Assembly (NCBI GenBank): GCA_947650285.1
Contig: CANTFL010001342.1
Span: 124,001 to 188,000 of the forward strand
Direction of reading: 5' to 3'
Source of the DNA: Hyaloperonospora brassicae
Lineage: Eukaryota > Oomycota > Peronosporomycetes > Peronosporales > Peronosporaceae
DNA length: 64,000 bases
The position numbers were made by a program, and so were the translations under genes. Below the pieces are notes generated by a model, which saw only the letters and a list, made by a program, of their open reading frames with translations, was not told the DNA's origin and did no database searches. Below, in pieces: positions 33,520-44,331 of the stretch. How positions within the stretch are numbered: position 1 is the first letter of the stretch; each line of letters opens with the position of its first letter.

Positions 33520-36500
33520 AGTGACGGCACAGATCAAGTGCAGACGGAGTCTGGGGGACCGACGGAATAAGAGAGAGCGCTAATGGGTTGACGATGGGCG
33601 TGATAAAGAGGATAGAGTCAAGCGGACGCTAACTTGCGCGATAAAGCTGCGGATTGGTGCCGTATCTACATGGAATGACTGCATCTATCACACTGCTTGA
33701 GGTTAAACTGCTCACTGCGTTTTACCCGCTATTCGTCAAGATGTGGTCCCCCTTTTTAGCAGTCTCTTTTCGACCAGCTGGAGGAATTGATTTCACGACC
33801 ATTATTGTCGTTGTGAAAAAGCTGGCGTGTCGTAAAGTTGTTGCTACATGAAGACCAGCGCGAGGGACTGCGACGTGGGACAGTGTTTGCGGACAAGGAC
33901 TCTTCAATTCGGGTCAGTCTGACAAGCGATGATGACACTTGTAAGAACAACCGCCTCACGCGTGCCGACGTAATGACATGTCGCGGCCATTACTTCGACC
34001 GTCGCGACAAACGCATTCCTTGACGTTCCACATGACACGTGCGCACTTTTTACCGCACGTGTCGCTGTTTGCTCCCCGAAGTCGGCCAAAGCAAATGGAC
34101 AGACAAAGATGTCGGTAAGCCATCCCCACGTGTGGTCGGTCTCCCCTTGACGTAGCAGACCGTGTCGGTGGAACAAGTCGGTGCCGGGCGAGGCATCCGA
34201 AGCAGCAGATAGAGTTAGGACGAAGTCGTTGACCATAGAGAGACACTGTTGGTGACTTGTGTTGTCCACTGTACCGGTCGTCGATGGCAAGACGGACGTG
34301 TTGTGTGATACACGGGACCTGATGGACGCGTCACGTGCGTTGAGCGTCTGTCTCCACACTCGTATCTTGTTGCCGGTTTGCACGCCGATGCCTCACATTC
34401 TGTTCATGCTATCAGAGTCTATATGCGATCTATCTATCTGTCTATCTATCGCCTCGCTCGTCGCTCTTCAGACGTGGATGGGACTGGCTCATGGTCCTCA
34501 AAGAAGAGCTCGAGTCGACACTGAGCTCGCTCGTCAATCAGGTCACGCGTTGACACATGCAGCAATCGTCACGTCCTGTCCAAGTGAAGAAGCGCTGCTG
34601 GGTTGAAGGAACTCGCACGTGGTGTAACTCCTGGAGAAACCACAGCCGTGCAGACATGATGCCAAGCAGGGCCAAGACCCGCTTTCCTGCCGTGGGAACT
34701 CGCCGACCCACGCGCTGTTGTTATGGGATGCAATGACGGGCACCACGAGTCGGAGCGTCAAGCACCAACTCGCGACGCCATTAGACTGGTCGACGGGTCT
34801 CCACTGGCAGCACTGCACTGCACTGTACTATCCAGTGCAGTGCTAGTGCTGCATCCGATGGAAACAGTGTCTCTCCTTCGCCGTAGCGGTGGCTGTGTGA
34901 TCGAGATCCAAGGAACAACTGGTAAGCGAACGGAGACCGATCGATGGCAGGTAAGGAACGTGAGAGCTTGGAAGGGCTTCAGCGATCGCACAATGAATGG
35001 GATGGAAAACAATCGTGCGGCTCACCAGTATACGCCTCAAGACGATGGACCAGAACAAGCGATCCGCTGACGGCAGCACTCCTTGTCGCAGCTTACTGCA
35101 ACTGCATGGACCGAGTTCTACTCGTTGCATAAGCTGTCGTTCTTACGCAGCAGACGCAGGTTCGACGTCCGTAGCTTACAAGTGGGTCAACCGGCGAGAG
35201 GGCCGAGAAGAGGACGACGGAGGACGCTGTCGGTGTCGTACGCTCGCTCGCCTTTGTCTGCCTCGTTGCCCAGCAAAGAGCGCAAAGTATGGACACGTGG
35301 GGTGTCATTCCGCGGCTATCCACAACTGCCCCGTAGGTACCTACCAGCGACGCGGCAGAAGAGCAGCTCCGTGCTGTCGATAGGCGCGAACTGATTGCCG
35401 CTCGACGAGATTGATACCGCGCAATCCGCTGTCGACGAACGCAGTCCATGCACACGGCTTTTCCTCGAGTCAGACTCACCACCGAGTCGAAAAGACACCG
35501 TACAAGACACCCTGTCAACTGCACCGCAGCGTCTACACGCAGAGCCCAAAGCGTCCATTAAACGGTCGGCGATTCTCTGTCAATGCCAGGCGTAGCTCGT
35601 TCGTCGCTTGCCGGTTGAGGAGGACGATATGGTGTGCCATCTCACGCATGTCCCAACGTGTAGGCAGGACGGACGTTGTCAAACGATAGCAATGGGGACT
35701 GCCGGCCAGTCGTTTCGCTACTCGTCTGGTGTGCTGTAGATCCGATACAGTCAGAGCGTTCGCGCCGCCCGCTGCGATTTCTCCTCTCTCCGACTGCGCT
35801 CGGCAGCGACGGCAGTCAACTTCACTGGACCTGAACCAGCAGCATACGCCTCCTACCGATCGTCCACTTGTTTCGAGCTCTCAACGACGTGCGTCTGTGC
35901 ACTACGTACCGCTCCGAGTTGCTCCAAGTCGTCGTCACGTCCCGCATGTTCACGAGCGGTGCCGCCTCTTTTGCTGCCGTAGAAAAGGCACACGGCGGCG
36001 GCGGCCCGTCTGGTGCTGAGACCGGACAAACCCCCTGAGCAGATGCACGGGAAGATCGCGTATTGCAGCACATTTGTGTTGACACCTGCCCCGGGCGTGG
36101 ACCATTTGTCTTTCCTTCTCAAGGAGTTCGCTGGGCGGCTTTGCGATCCGTGGCAATGCCGGAGCGAAACGTGGGGCGTCTCGTCTCGGAATGCCGAAGA
36201 CCGCTACTGCCCGAGCGCTCTCCGAGTGAGAAGCTCCTCGATCGAGTGAGCACGAGAGCAACGCCAGCTGTCTGCCGTTCGCTTTACAACACTACGCGGT
36301 GTGAGGTCTCCACGACAGCAGCAACAACGCACCACGCACTGCATCTCCCGCTCTATCTCTGAAGGTCTTCCGACTCACTCGGACGTACAGCAAACCTCTC
36401 CGTGTCGTACTCGCCGAAGAGTCCATTGGCGTAGACAGACGCCCCGTCGCTCGCTCAACTTGCAAAGCAGCTGAGCGCACGCGCAGACTTGTGGTGGCCA

Positions 36501-37602
36501 CAGAGATTCTCCTGCGTGCAGGACGTTAGTGCTCGTCAACTCTCTCTCGAGCTCTTCGGCCCGTACGGTAGCGATATTGGTGTGTCCTGCTTGCACCTCA
36601 GAGCTCGACGGCTCGAAAGTCTCGCCCCGCGTCAGCCTCAGGTTCCAGCGAAAGAGAACGTCCGGTGCGTTGTGATAGAGGTGAGAGATCGGCACTCGAC
36701 CCGCTGGTTTCGCGCAAGCTTTGCCGGCGTTTGCCCATAGTGTTTCCCCCTCACGATCGACGCAGCAGTGATCGGTCGGTCGGCCATCTGCAAGAAAAAG
36801 CGAAAGCCACTGTCCGCTGTTGCTGAGAGACGTGATGTGATGCCTGTCAGCCTGTTGCCGCTCGTTTTCTCGATACTGAGCATGACTTGCAGCACTGCAC
36901 CGGCCGCCGACTGCCGCACCTGTGCGTGCACATGTGTAGTTTGTCCCATCCATTCGCGACGTTTGTCTCACAAGGCGCTGCTCGTTCAATCGAAGAGCCA
37001 CTTGAGCCGCGAGGGCATTTATTCGTCACCGACATCGGTCGCATCCATCTCGAGTACCTCTTTGCTCAAATTGAGCCTCCATGGCTGCTGTCTCATCCAC
37101 TGCTGCGTGTATAGCGCTCGCAGTCGAGGGCGTGCAATACATATCCACGCGTGCCTTCCGCTTGCAACACGCGCGCACGGTCTCTGCTGTTTCACGCAGC
37201 CGGCTTGGAAGAGGCACGTCCAGTCTCTGCTCGCGTGTACACACGCTCCGGCGCTTTTCTGCCATGTCCTGCAGGTCTCGACGATGCCGCGAAGACAACC
37301 AACAACAGCAACCACAGCAGCCCCGACCACCACAACGACCCGAGCGGCGCCAGCCAAAGGCCGCAAAGGGTATAGTCCATTGTCTCGTCCCCCCGACAGA
37401 AACGAGTCTTGCGACAAGATGGACGACACGCTGCTCGAGCGCTGGCTCTGCCCTCGCGCTCGTTCCGACATGACCGATCGATCGATCGATTGATCGCCCC
37501 CTTGTCACTTTTGCATTGCCACTGCCGACGACGGAGTAGTCGGTCGGTCCACCGCGTCGCATTTTCCGTCAGTCACCGCCACGCGGGACGTCGCAGTACT
37601 AC
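33520..37602. other. 4 kb without an intact gene; coding-like debris
   Basis: GC-rich sequence with many medium frames on both strands but none with a recognisable domain. Plus-strand blocks such as MHGKIAYCSTFVLTPAPGV (36040-36100) and minus-strand blocks near 36400-36700 read like fragments of former genes. An old START/FYVE paralogue is possible given the neighbours, but I cannot show it. Confidence 0.35.
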
Positions 37603-40398
37603 ATGTGGGCATCGAGCAGTCTCATTAGCGAGAGCGGGTGCAGCGAAAGCTCGCGCGGCGTTCGGTTGGAACGCGACGTGGAGCAGCAGCGGCTGACGAT
37701 CACACACGGACGGGACGACGCGGACGCGTGCGTCGAGCTCTCGGACCAGGAGATCGTCACGGACTTGTTAGCGACGTTGCCCAAGCTCAAAGCAGCGGTC
37801 GAAGACCACGAGAGCAAAGCGCCGAATTGGCTGCGCAAGTCCAAGAGCGGCGACGCTGTCGAAGTGTTTGAGCTCTTGCCGACGCACGACGGCAAAGGCG
37901 ACGACATGGATATTGTTTACTCGGTCGTGGCGACGATCGAGATCGAGTGCCACTTGAACGAAGTGCTGAACGTGCTCACGAGCCACCGCACGAATCACGA
38001 CTTGGAGGCGTCGATGCGCGCGATCATTCCCAACAAGAAGGTCCGGCAGGGCCAAGTGCTATTGCAGCCGCACGCGACGACACTGGACGGCGCGCCGGCG
38101 CGGCACACGCGGGGCAAACACCGGACGTTCCGCGGTGGCAGCTCGTCCATCCGCTTTGACAACCCGAGCATTCCGGAACACTGCGTGGACGACAATGACA
38201 GTGACGCCGGCGCGGCGCGCAAAGTGCTCGTGAGCGTGAGCATGACGCGGTTCAAGTCGAAGCGCCGGCTGGACCTCCAAGGGCGGCTCCGGAACTGCCA
38301 CCAGCGGCTGCAGAAGCTCTGCCTCGCGACGCTCACGCATCAGTTTGCCGACAACCAGCGCGCGATCCACGTGATCAAGACGCTCCCGCGGTCGCTGCAC
38401 GACCGCCTGGCGCCCGTGGAAGAGAAGCAGCAGCGCCAGTCCGTGCTGGGCAGCGGCCTGCGCGGCCTCGACCACATCTCGGTCGGCTTTGACGTCCAGA
38501 CGCGCACGGTGCACTGCGTCGGGTCGCGCGGGACGCGACAGTCCACGCGGATCATCGCACACGGGTACGCGGCCATAACGCCGCCCGAGCAGTTTGGCCA
38601 CTACCAGCAGACGACTGCTACGCCGTACAGTCCGTCCGAGTTGGCCCACTACCGCTCGTCCCGCATCAACGCCGAAGCAAAGCACGTGATCGAGCTCCTG
38701 ACCACGTCGCTGCAGCAATTCGAGCGCGTGATCCGCCGGCGCCGCTTTGGGCTGCAGACGTTCATCAAGATCCGACCGGGCGATCGCGGCGGCGGCGGCG
38801 ACCGCCAGGGCTTTGAGACCTGTGAAGTGTGCAAGAAGCGTTTCTCGCTGCTCCGGCGCGAGCTCTATTGCCAGCTGTGCGGCCACGTGTGCTGCGGCGA
38901 CTGCTCGAAGCTCTACGAGGTCGAAGCTACGGTCGGCGACGTCACGAAGAAGCGCATGTGCGTGCGCTGCATCGCCAACGTCGACTCGTGCGTCTTCGAG
39001 GACGACGAGTTCACGACGGCGTTAGGGCCCGCCGTGGTCGAAGACGACGACGACGACGACACGTCGTACGACCACGAGAGCGACCGCGGGAGCGACTGCG
39101 GCCGCGGCCGGCGCTACGAGAACGACACGACCGCCAGCATTGGCTCGACCGTCACGTGCTCGGAGTTCGAGAGCGGCGGCAGCCCCGACGAGCTGCTGAG
39201 CGAGCTGTACCCCGAGAGCGCGCTGCTCGAGCACTCGATGGCGCTCCAGGCGCTTGACCGCATGGTGAACCCGCACGCACACGCCGTGCGGCAGCAAAAG
39301 GCGCTCGAGCGGTCGCGCATGACGCAGTCGCAGCTGAGTCCGCCGCTGCCCGTGCGGCGGGGGCAGCCGGTGCCGTCGTCGGCCCCTCCCGCTCGCGGGC
39401 AACAGGTGCAGGCGGCGGCCCACCACCTCACGCACAGCCAATTGAGCATCTCGCGCTTCAAAGAGTCGCAGCTGACGCAGTCGCAGCTGAGTCAGTCGCT
39501 CTCGAGCATGCAGCAGCTCCAGCAGTCGCGTCTGACGCAGAGCCAACTGAGCCAACCGCACGCGCGCTCGCGCCTTCAGCCGTCGAGCCACTTTGCGCCC
39601 AGCAGCAGCAGTCACGTGAGTGCCTCGCGTTTCCAGCAGTCGCACCTCGACGACTCGCTCGTGGCACAGCTTCGCGCGGACGTCGAAGACCACCTCAAGC
39701 GCACGTTGCGCGCCAACTTCCACGACACGCGCGCCAAGTGCTCGGGCGCAGACGAGTCGCAGTTCTCGATCGCGCCGGCCGAGCGCGACTACCAATTGGA
39801 GTTCGACGGCAGTCAGACCATGTCGCCGTCGCATCCGCTGCCGCCAAAGCCGCTGCCGGCGCAAGAGCGGCGGCGACTGCACTACGTCATTGGCTCGGGG
39901 GCGCTCAGTCCTGCCTACGACCGCAGTGCGCTCAACATGCTCGCGCAGGTGGCAGCGAACCACTTGAATTGCCCTATTGGGTACGTCACGATGATCGACC
40001 AGTCGACGCAGTACGTCGTGGGGCTCTACCCGCGAAAAGCCATTGGCACGTCGCTGCCGCGAGAGGAGTCCATGTGCTCCTACACAGTGTACCACGAACG
40101 TCCGCTCGTGGTCAAAAACGCTCTCAACGATATCCGATTCAGTCACATGGGCTTTGTGAGCCAAACTGGGCTGCGGTTCTACGCCGGGTTCCCCATTCGC
40201 GCTCCCGATAGCGCCGTAGTGGCGACGATCTGCGCGGCTGACTATAAGCCGCACAAGTACATTTCGGCCAAGCAGTACGTCGCCATGGAAGCACTGGCTG
40301 ACTTGGCCGGGACGCTCCTGGTCACGCCGGATCTTGAGTTCAACACAGCAAAGCACAAGCGCCAAGCGGTTTCGAGGCAGCACGTGCGGAACCAGTAA
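37603..40398 (+). CDS. START-like / FYVE-like / GAF domain protein
   Basis: Single exon, 931 aa, start at ATG 37603. Residues about 60-400 look like the START-like module of oomycete FYVE proteins (DIVYSVVATIEIECHLNEV and following strands, ending in helices before the finger). A Cys-rich FYVE-like finger lies at about 405-460: CEVCKKRFSLLRRELYCQ, CGHVCCGDCSK, then MCVRC; the basic R+HHC patch is replaced by RRELYC, so lipid recognition may differ. Residues 470-750 are disordered and contain acidic runs and several imperfect TQSQLS repeats (about 570-660). At about 765-910 there is a GAF domain (LAQVAANHLNCPIGYVTMID, GTSLPREESMCSYTVY, LRFYAGFPIRAP), a fold that binds small molecules or mediates signalling. 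Combined START, FYVE and GAF proteins are typical of oomycetes; their function is not established. Confidence 0.88.
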   Translation: MWASSSLISESGCSESSRGVRLERDVEQQRLTITHGRDDADACVELSDQEIVTDLLATLPKLKAAVEDHESKAPNWLRKSKSGDAVEVFELLPTHDGKGDDMDIVYSVVATIEIECHLNEVLNVLTSHRTNHDLEASMRAIIPNKKVRQGQVLLQPHATTLDGAPARHTRGKHRTFRGGSSSIRFDNPSIPEHCVDDNDSDAGAARKVLVSVSMTRFKSKRRLDLQGRLRNCHQRLQKLCLATLTHQFADNQRAIHVIKTLPRSLHDRLAPVEEKQQRQSVLGSGLRGLDHISVGFDVQTRTVHCVGSRGTRQSTRIIAHGYAAITPPEQFGHYQQTTATPYSPSELAHYRSSRINAEAKHVIELLTTSLQQFERVIRRRRFGLQTFIKIRPGDRGGGGDRQGFETCEVCKKRFSLLRRELYCQLCGHVCCGDCSKLYEVEATVGDVTKKRMCVRCIANVDSCVFEDDEFTTALGPAVVEDDDDDDTSYDHESDRGSDCGRGRRYENDTTASIGSTVTCSEFESGGSPDELLSELYPESALLEHSMALQALDRMVNPHAHAVRQQKALERSRMTQSQLSPPLPVRRGQPVPSSAPPARGQQVQAAAHHLTHSQLSISRFKESQLTQSQLSQSLSSMQQLQQSRLTQSQLSQPHARSRLQPSSHFAPSSSSHVSASRFQQSHLDDSLVAQLRADVEDHLKRTLRANFHDTRAKCSGADESQFSIAPAERDYQLEFDGSQTMSPSHPLPPKPLPAQERRRLHYVIGSGALSPAYDRSALNMLAQVAANHLNCPIGYVTMIDQSTQYVVGLYPRKAIGTSLPREESMCSYTVYHERPLVVKNALNDIRFSHMGFVSQTGLRFYAGFPIRAPDSAVVATICAADYKPHKYISAKQYVAMEALADLAGTLLVTPDLEFNTAKHKRQAVSRQHVRNQ

Positions 40399-40973
40399 CG
40401 CAGATAGCAACGGGCGGGCGGGCGGCGACACTCCCGATGACAGACGCAGTGAACATATAAACAAACGTTGTAAATAGGATATGATGGACTACGTCTTGGC
40501 TGGGGTGTGTGTGTGTGTGTTTGACAGGCAAAGCGCCTTTCGAGCACAGTCGGTTGCGATACGATGCCACTGCAGTATGGAGATGTATGCCATACTCATT
40601 CACGATGAGAGGACTGCGTGGGTACAGAAGACGACAATGGCTGAGCCACTACCGTCGCATGTCCTCTCGCACGAACGACATCGAACCCACCACATTGACA
40701 TGCACGCCCACCAGTTGATGACATTTCCTGTTGCTGCTTTTCGTGTCGGCGACACCATTGGCGCGCAATTATTACAACTGAAAGCACGGAAGACGCTCGA
40801 CCGAATACTCGGTATTCAGCCGAACCACTGCCGGCGGCCAAGTCGCCTCGTACTTATCCGAGTTCCTCCAAGCGCCTCGTTTTCGTTGTCCGTGCCACAT
40901 GATGTACATCGTGTATCGTCAACCTGTGCCCACCGGCAAGCGCTGTCCGCCAAGGCTTTCCGTGACCATCACT
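40399..40973. other. Intergenic upstream of the PPR gene
   Basis: About 575 bp with a short GT run (40507-40521) and no supported gene. Confidence 0.5.
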
Positions 40974-40989
40974 CTCATTCCGCATTCTG
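40974..40989 (+). promoter_or_regulatory. Oomycete initiator-like element before the PPR gene
   Basis: CTCATTCCGCATTCTG fits the oomycete initiator consensus (GCTCATTYYNCAWTTT, from memory) with few mismatches. It lies 8 nt upstream of the ATG at 40997, so the leader would be very short, as is usual in this group. Confidence 0.5.
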
Positions 40990-40996
40990 ACGCAAC

Positions 40997-43513
40997 ATGT
41001 CCGCACTGCTGCGCTTCGCCGCATCGGCTCGTGTCCGCTGCCCGCTCGCTGCATGCAGCGCGTTGCCCGCGTCTGCGCGTGCGCCCACGCACCGTCACGA
41101 GGCGCCCACTGACCTTCCCAGCACCACGTCGTCGCTCCAGTACCGCTCGATCTCTCAGTCTGCTGTCTGCATGAAGCGCAAAGGCGGCGCGTCTGCGTTT
41201 GCGCCGAAACCCTCGCGCTGGAACTTCAGCAAAGGCAACAAGAGCCACACCGCACTAAGTACGAAACAGAAGTTGAAGAAAGATGCCGCGCCGCATCGAT
41301 CGCCCGCCGAGCGCACGCGCGCCCTGAAGACAGCGCAGCGCGCGAACGACCGCAACGCGAGAGAGTGGGCAGCGCTCGAGCGCAACGACGAGCTGACGAA
41401 AGAGCTCGACGCGGTGTTTGAGTACCTGGACCAGTCGGGCCCGCACGGCGACTACGTGTACGAGCCGGCGCCGAGTCTCGTGGACGTGGACCACGTCGAC
41501 GCGCTCGACAAACTCAACGCGATCGCCCGTGGCACGTTGCAAGCGCCAGGCAGCAACCCGACCGACGAGGCCGACGGCCCAGCGCCCGCACAGGACCTGG
41601 CGGTCGTCGACTATAACTTTCTCTTGCGCGTGTACGCAGTCAAAGGGCTCCACAAGGAAGCGAACGCGCTCTTGGCACGGATGGAGCGCAACTTGACGCC
41701 GCGGGCAGCCACAGCGGCCGTTGTTGTGCCGGTCGAGCCGACCGACGGGACAGAGCTGGCGCTGCTGACCGCGCTCGAGGCCGTGCCGCACGCTGTCGCG
41801 CCGGACGCCAAGTCGTACATGTTGTACGCGACAGCGCTCGGCGCGAGCGGCCAAGCAGCGCATGCTGTGCGCGTGATTGGCCGCATGAAAGAGCGCGGCG
41901 TGATGCCGAACGTGGCAGTGTACAATGCCGTGATGCGCGTGTGTGCGAGAGCAGGACGCGTGCCCTGGGCCTACACGGTCATGGAGAAGATGCAAGTCGC
42001 TGGCTTCGTGCCGGACCGCGCGTCGTTTACGATCTTGATGAACGCAGCGATCGCGGAAGGGGACCTGGACAAGGCGTTTGAGACGTTCCACTTGATGCGG
42101 ACGCACGTGGCCGAGCCCGATGAAGTGGCGTTTAGCTGTTTGATCCACGGCTTTGCCCGAGAAGGACGGGTCGAGCGGGCGCTGAATTTGCTGGAAGATT
42201 TGCTCTCGTGCGGCCTCACGCCGTCGCTCGTGACGTTCAATGCGCTCATGAACGCGTGCGCCAAGTCGCACTACTACGCCCACAAAGCGATCGACTTTTA
42301 CTATGAGATGCAAGAGCTGTACGACTATACGCCGGACTTGTACTCGTACGGGACAGTGCTGCACGCGTGCGCGAAGAATGGGGACTTTATCCAGGCCGAG
42401 CAGATTCTCCGGCACATGGACCGCCACCACGTTCCTATGACGGAGTATGTGTACAGCACGTTGTTCAATGTCTACGCTCGCGCTCAAATTAGGACGATTG
42501 TGGACAAGGCCCCGCGCAATGCAAAGGCTTTGGCCAAGCCCGAGCCGGTGTACCAGGAGCCTCTCGAGTGGGACGATGAGGGCAAAGAAGTGGATTTGAC
42601 GCGTCCAGGCAAGGAAACGTTTTCGCTCGAGAACGCCAACTACGACGGGAGTTTTGACGATGGTGATGGAGACGAAGACGAAGAAGTCGAGGCGTACAAG
42701 CTGAGTCCTGAGGCTTTGGCTCAAGTGGAGGAAATGCGTCAGCAGGATCACGCCGATCGCAACGTGCAGAAAAAGACGACGGAGTCGACAGAAGTGGTCA
42801 GAGTTGAGCAGACGATGGAAGTTTACGGCGAGCAAGACCGTTTGCTTTTCGCTGACAGCGAGGAGTCGCATAATTTTGAGCTGACGCCAATGGATCTGAC
42901 AAACTTTGGCAAGTACCAGACGCTCAATATCAAGCGTGCGGAAGCCCGCTTTCACGAGATGACCTTTGACAACGGCCTCCAGCCATCTCTGGTCACGCTG
43001 AACTCGATGCTTGCCGTGTACTCGAACGCGCTGCGTCTGCGCTCAGCAGAGACGTTTATGAACGAGACGTATACGAAGTTTGGTTGTCGACCCAACAAAT
43101 TCACGTACCGATCCATGATGCAAATGTACGTCCGTGCGAAGCGAACGACGCAGGCTGAACAACTACTCGAGCGTGTACGAAGTGAGATTGAGGACGGCGA
43201 TCTGGAGGCCGATGCAGTGACGTTTGGTATCTTGGTGGATCACTACGCTAGAAAGGGTCTCGTACGACGCGCGCTGGCGACTCTCGAGGACGCTGACGCT
43301 CTAGGACTGCAAATGCAAGAGAAGCATCTGAAGAAGATTCGTGTGTTGACGGAGAAGTATGGAGTTTTCTCTGACCTCATTCCAGAGGACCCGGACGCTG
43401 TGCTGCTTGCTGGTTCGCGTCACAAATTGATGGCGAAGCGCAAGGTCCGTGCGCAAGCGTTGGAGTATACGCGCAAGGTTGGGAAACGCTATTTGTTGCC
43501 GGAAAGGAATTAG
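40997..43513 (+). CDS. Pentatricopeptide-repeat protein, probably mitochondrial
   Basis: Single exon, 838 aa, start at ATG 40997. The first 40 residues (MSALLRFAASARVRCPL...) are rich in Arg, Ala and Ser without acids, as in a mitochondrial presequence. PPR motifs are evident from about 190 to 500: DYNFLLRVYAVKGLHKEANALL, VAVYNAVMRVCARAGRVPWAY, ASFTILMNAAIAEGDLDKAFE, VAFSCLIHGFAREGRVERALN, LVTFNALMNACAKS, LYSYGTVLHACAKNGDFIQAE. A charged insert of about 130 residues follows (540-640), then three more repeats (LVTLNSMLAVYS, FTYRSMMQMYVRAKRTTQAE, VTFGILVDHYARKGLVRRAL). PPR proteins bind organellar RNA sequence-specifically; here the likely role is mitochondrial RNA processing or translation. 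No DYW, SMR or endonuclease domain is seen. Confidence 0.92.
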   Translation: MSALLRFAASARVRCPLAACSALPASARAPTHRHEAPTDLPSTTSSLQYRSISQSAVCMKRKGGASAFAPKPSRWNFSKGNKSHTALSTKQKLKKDAAPHRSPAERTRALKTAQRANDRNAREWAALERNDELTKELDAVFEYLDQSGPHGDYVYEPAPSLVDVDHVDALDKLNAIARGTLQAPGSNPTDEADGPAPAQDLAVVDYNFLLRVYAVKGLHKEANALLARMERNLTPRAATAAVVVPVEPTDGTELALLTALEAVPHAVAPDAKSYMLYATALGASGQAAHAVRVIGRMKERGVMPNVAVYNAVMRVCARAGRVPWAYTVMEKMQVAGFVPDRASFTILMNAAIAEGDLDKAFETFHLMRTHVAEPDEVAFSCLIHGFAREGRVERALNLLEDLLSCGLTPSLVTFNALMNACAKSHYYAHKAIDFYYEMQELYDYTPDLYSYGTVLHACAKNGDFIQAEQILRHMDRHHVPMTEYVYSTLFNVYARAQIRTIVDKAPRNAKALAKPEPVYQEPLEWDDEGKEVDLTRPGKETFSLENANYDGSFDDGDGDEDEEVEAYKLSPEALAQVEEMRQQDHADRNVQKKTTESTEVVRVEQTMEVYGEQDRLLFADSEESHNFELTPMDLTNFGKYQTLNIKRAEARFHEMTFDNGLQPSLVTLNSMLAVYSNALRLRSAETFMNETYTKFGCRPNKFTYRSMMQMYVRAKRTTQAEQLLERVRSEIEDGDLEADAVTFGILVDHYARKGLVRRALATLEDADALGLQMQEKHLKKIRVLTEKYGVFSDLIPEDPDAVLLAGSRHKLMAKRKVRAQALEYTRKVGKRYLLPERN

Positions 43514-44331
43514 ACGCCAACGGGTATGATACGAACGGAAACACAGACGGTGGTGAGACGGATGTACATTGCAACATGCGGAAGGCGATAGTCGGATAGT
43601 AACGCAGCGCACGAGTTGGCTTGTAAATGATCATAGACAGTGGCACGTTACCTCATGACGCGAAATCGACGCTTTCGATAGATGTGGTAAAGTGGCACGT
43701 GAGAGTCATTCGGCGCACGCGAAGCACCACTGCAAAGGCATCAGTTGCCTTCGTCGTCGTGACTCTTTTGTCCACGTACAAAATGGCATTGAGCGATCGG
43801 CTCACTTCTAGGGATAGCCAATCCGTCCGCCAGAGACCATCCACCTGCAAAAACGACAGCGAATGGCCTCTGTGCCAAGTAGTTGTCCGTTCACAGCACC
43901 TTCATATAGCTGCTTCCTTGTACCCAAATTACGCGTTCTATCCGCACATATGCTGCGATAAGCTTTTGGACCACCGCGAGGCAGGTCCTGTGTTGAAAAC
44001 GCAAGTCGGGCGGCGCTTCTTTCGTATCGGCAGTGGACTCGTGATAGATAGGGCGCGCGGTATTCGCTTGCCGGATAGATGCATCACGCTGAGACGCTAT
44101 CACCAGCTCGTTCATGGACTCCTCTATTCGACCATAATGAGTTCTTCCATTAGGCGCTATTCTCATTACTTCCGACGTAAACTACGGGATGCACGTACCT
44201 GTTTAGTTTGTCCGCATCTTTTGGTATTTTGGTCCTGTCAATGCCCACTTTTGGCAAAGGATGCAACACATCACAATACCACGTTGTAAAAGGCTACAGT
44301 GGTAATCTTTCGGACGGATAGTACGCTCTCC
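43514..44331. other. Intergenic between PPR and TBCE genes
   Basis: 818 bp. A 220-codon plus-strand frame (43627-44289) has no recognisable features and I regard it as chance. A weak initiator-like TCAATGCCCACTTTT lies near 44238, about 90 bp before the TBCE start. Confidence 0.45.

Noticed and set aside
39022..40464. 480-codon minus-strand frame opposite the START-FYVE-GAF gene
   Set aside because: Shadow frame without recognisable features. It differs from 53273-54877 in that no second copy conserves it.
41255..42955. 566-codon minus-strand frame opposite the PPR gene
   Set aside because: Antisense shadow of strongly GC-biased third positions.
43627..44289. 220-codon plus-strand frame between PPR and TBCE
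   Set aside because: No motif, unusual composition, probably chance.
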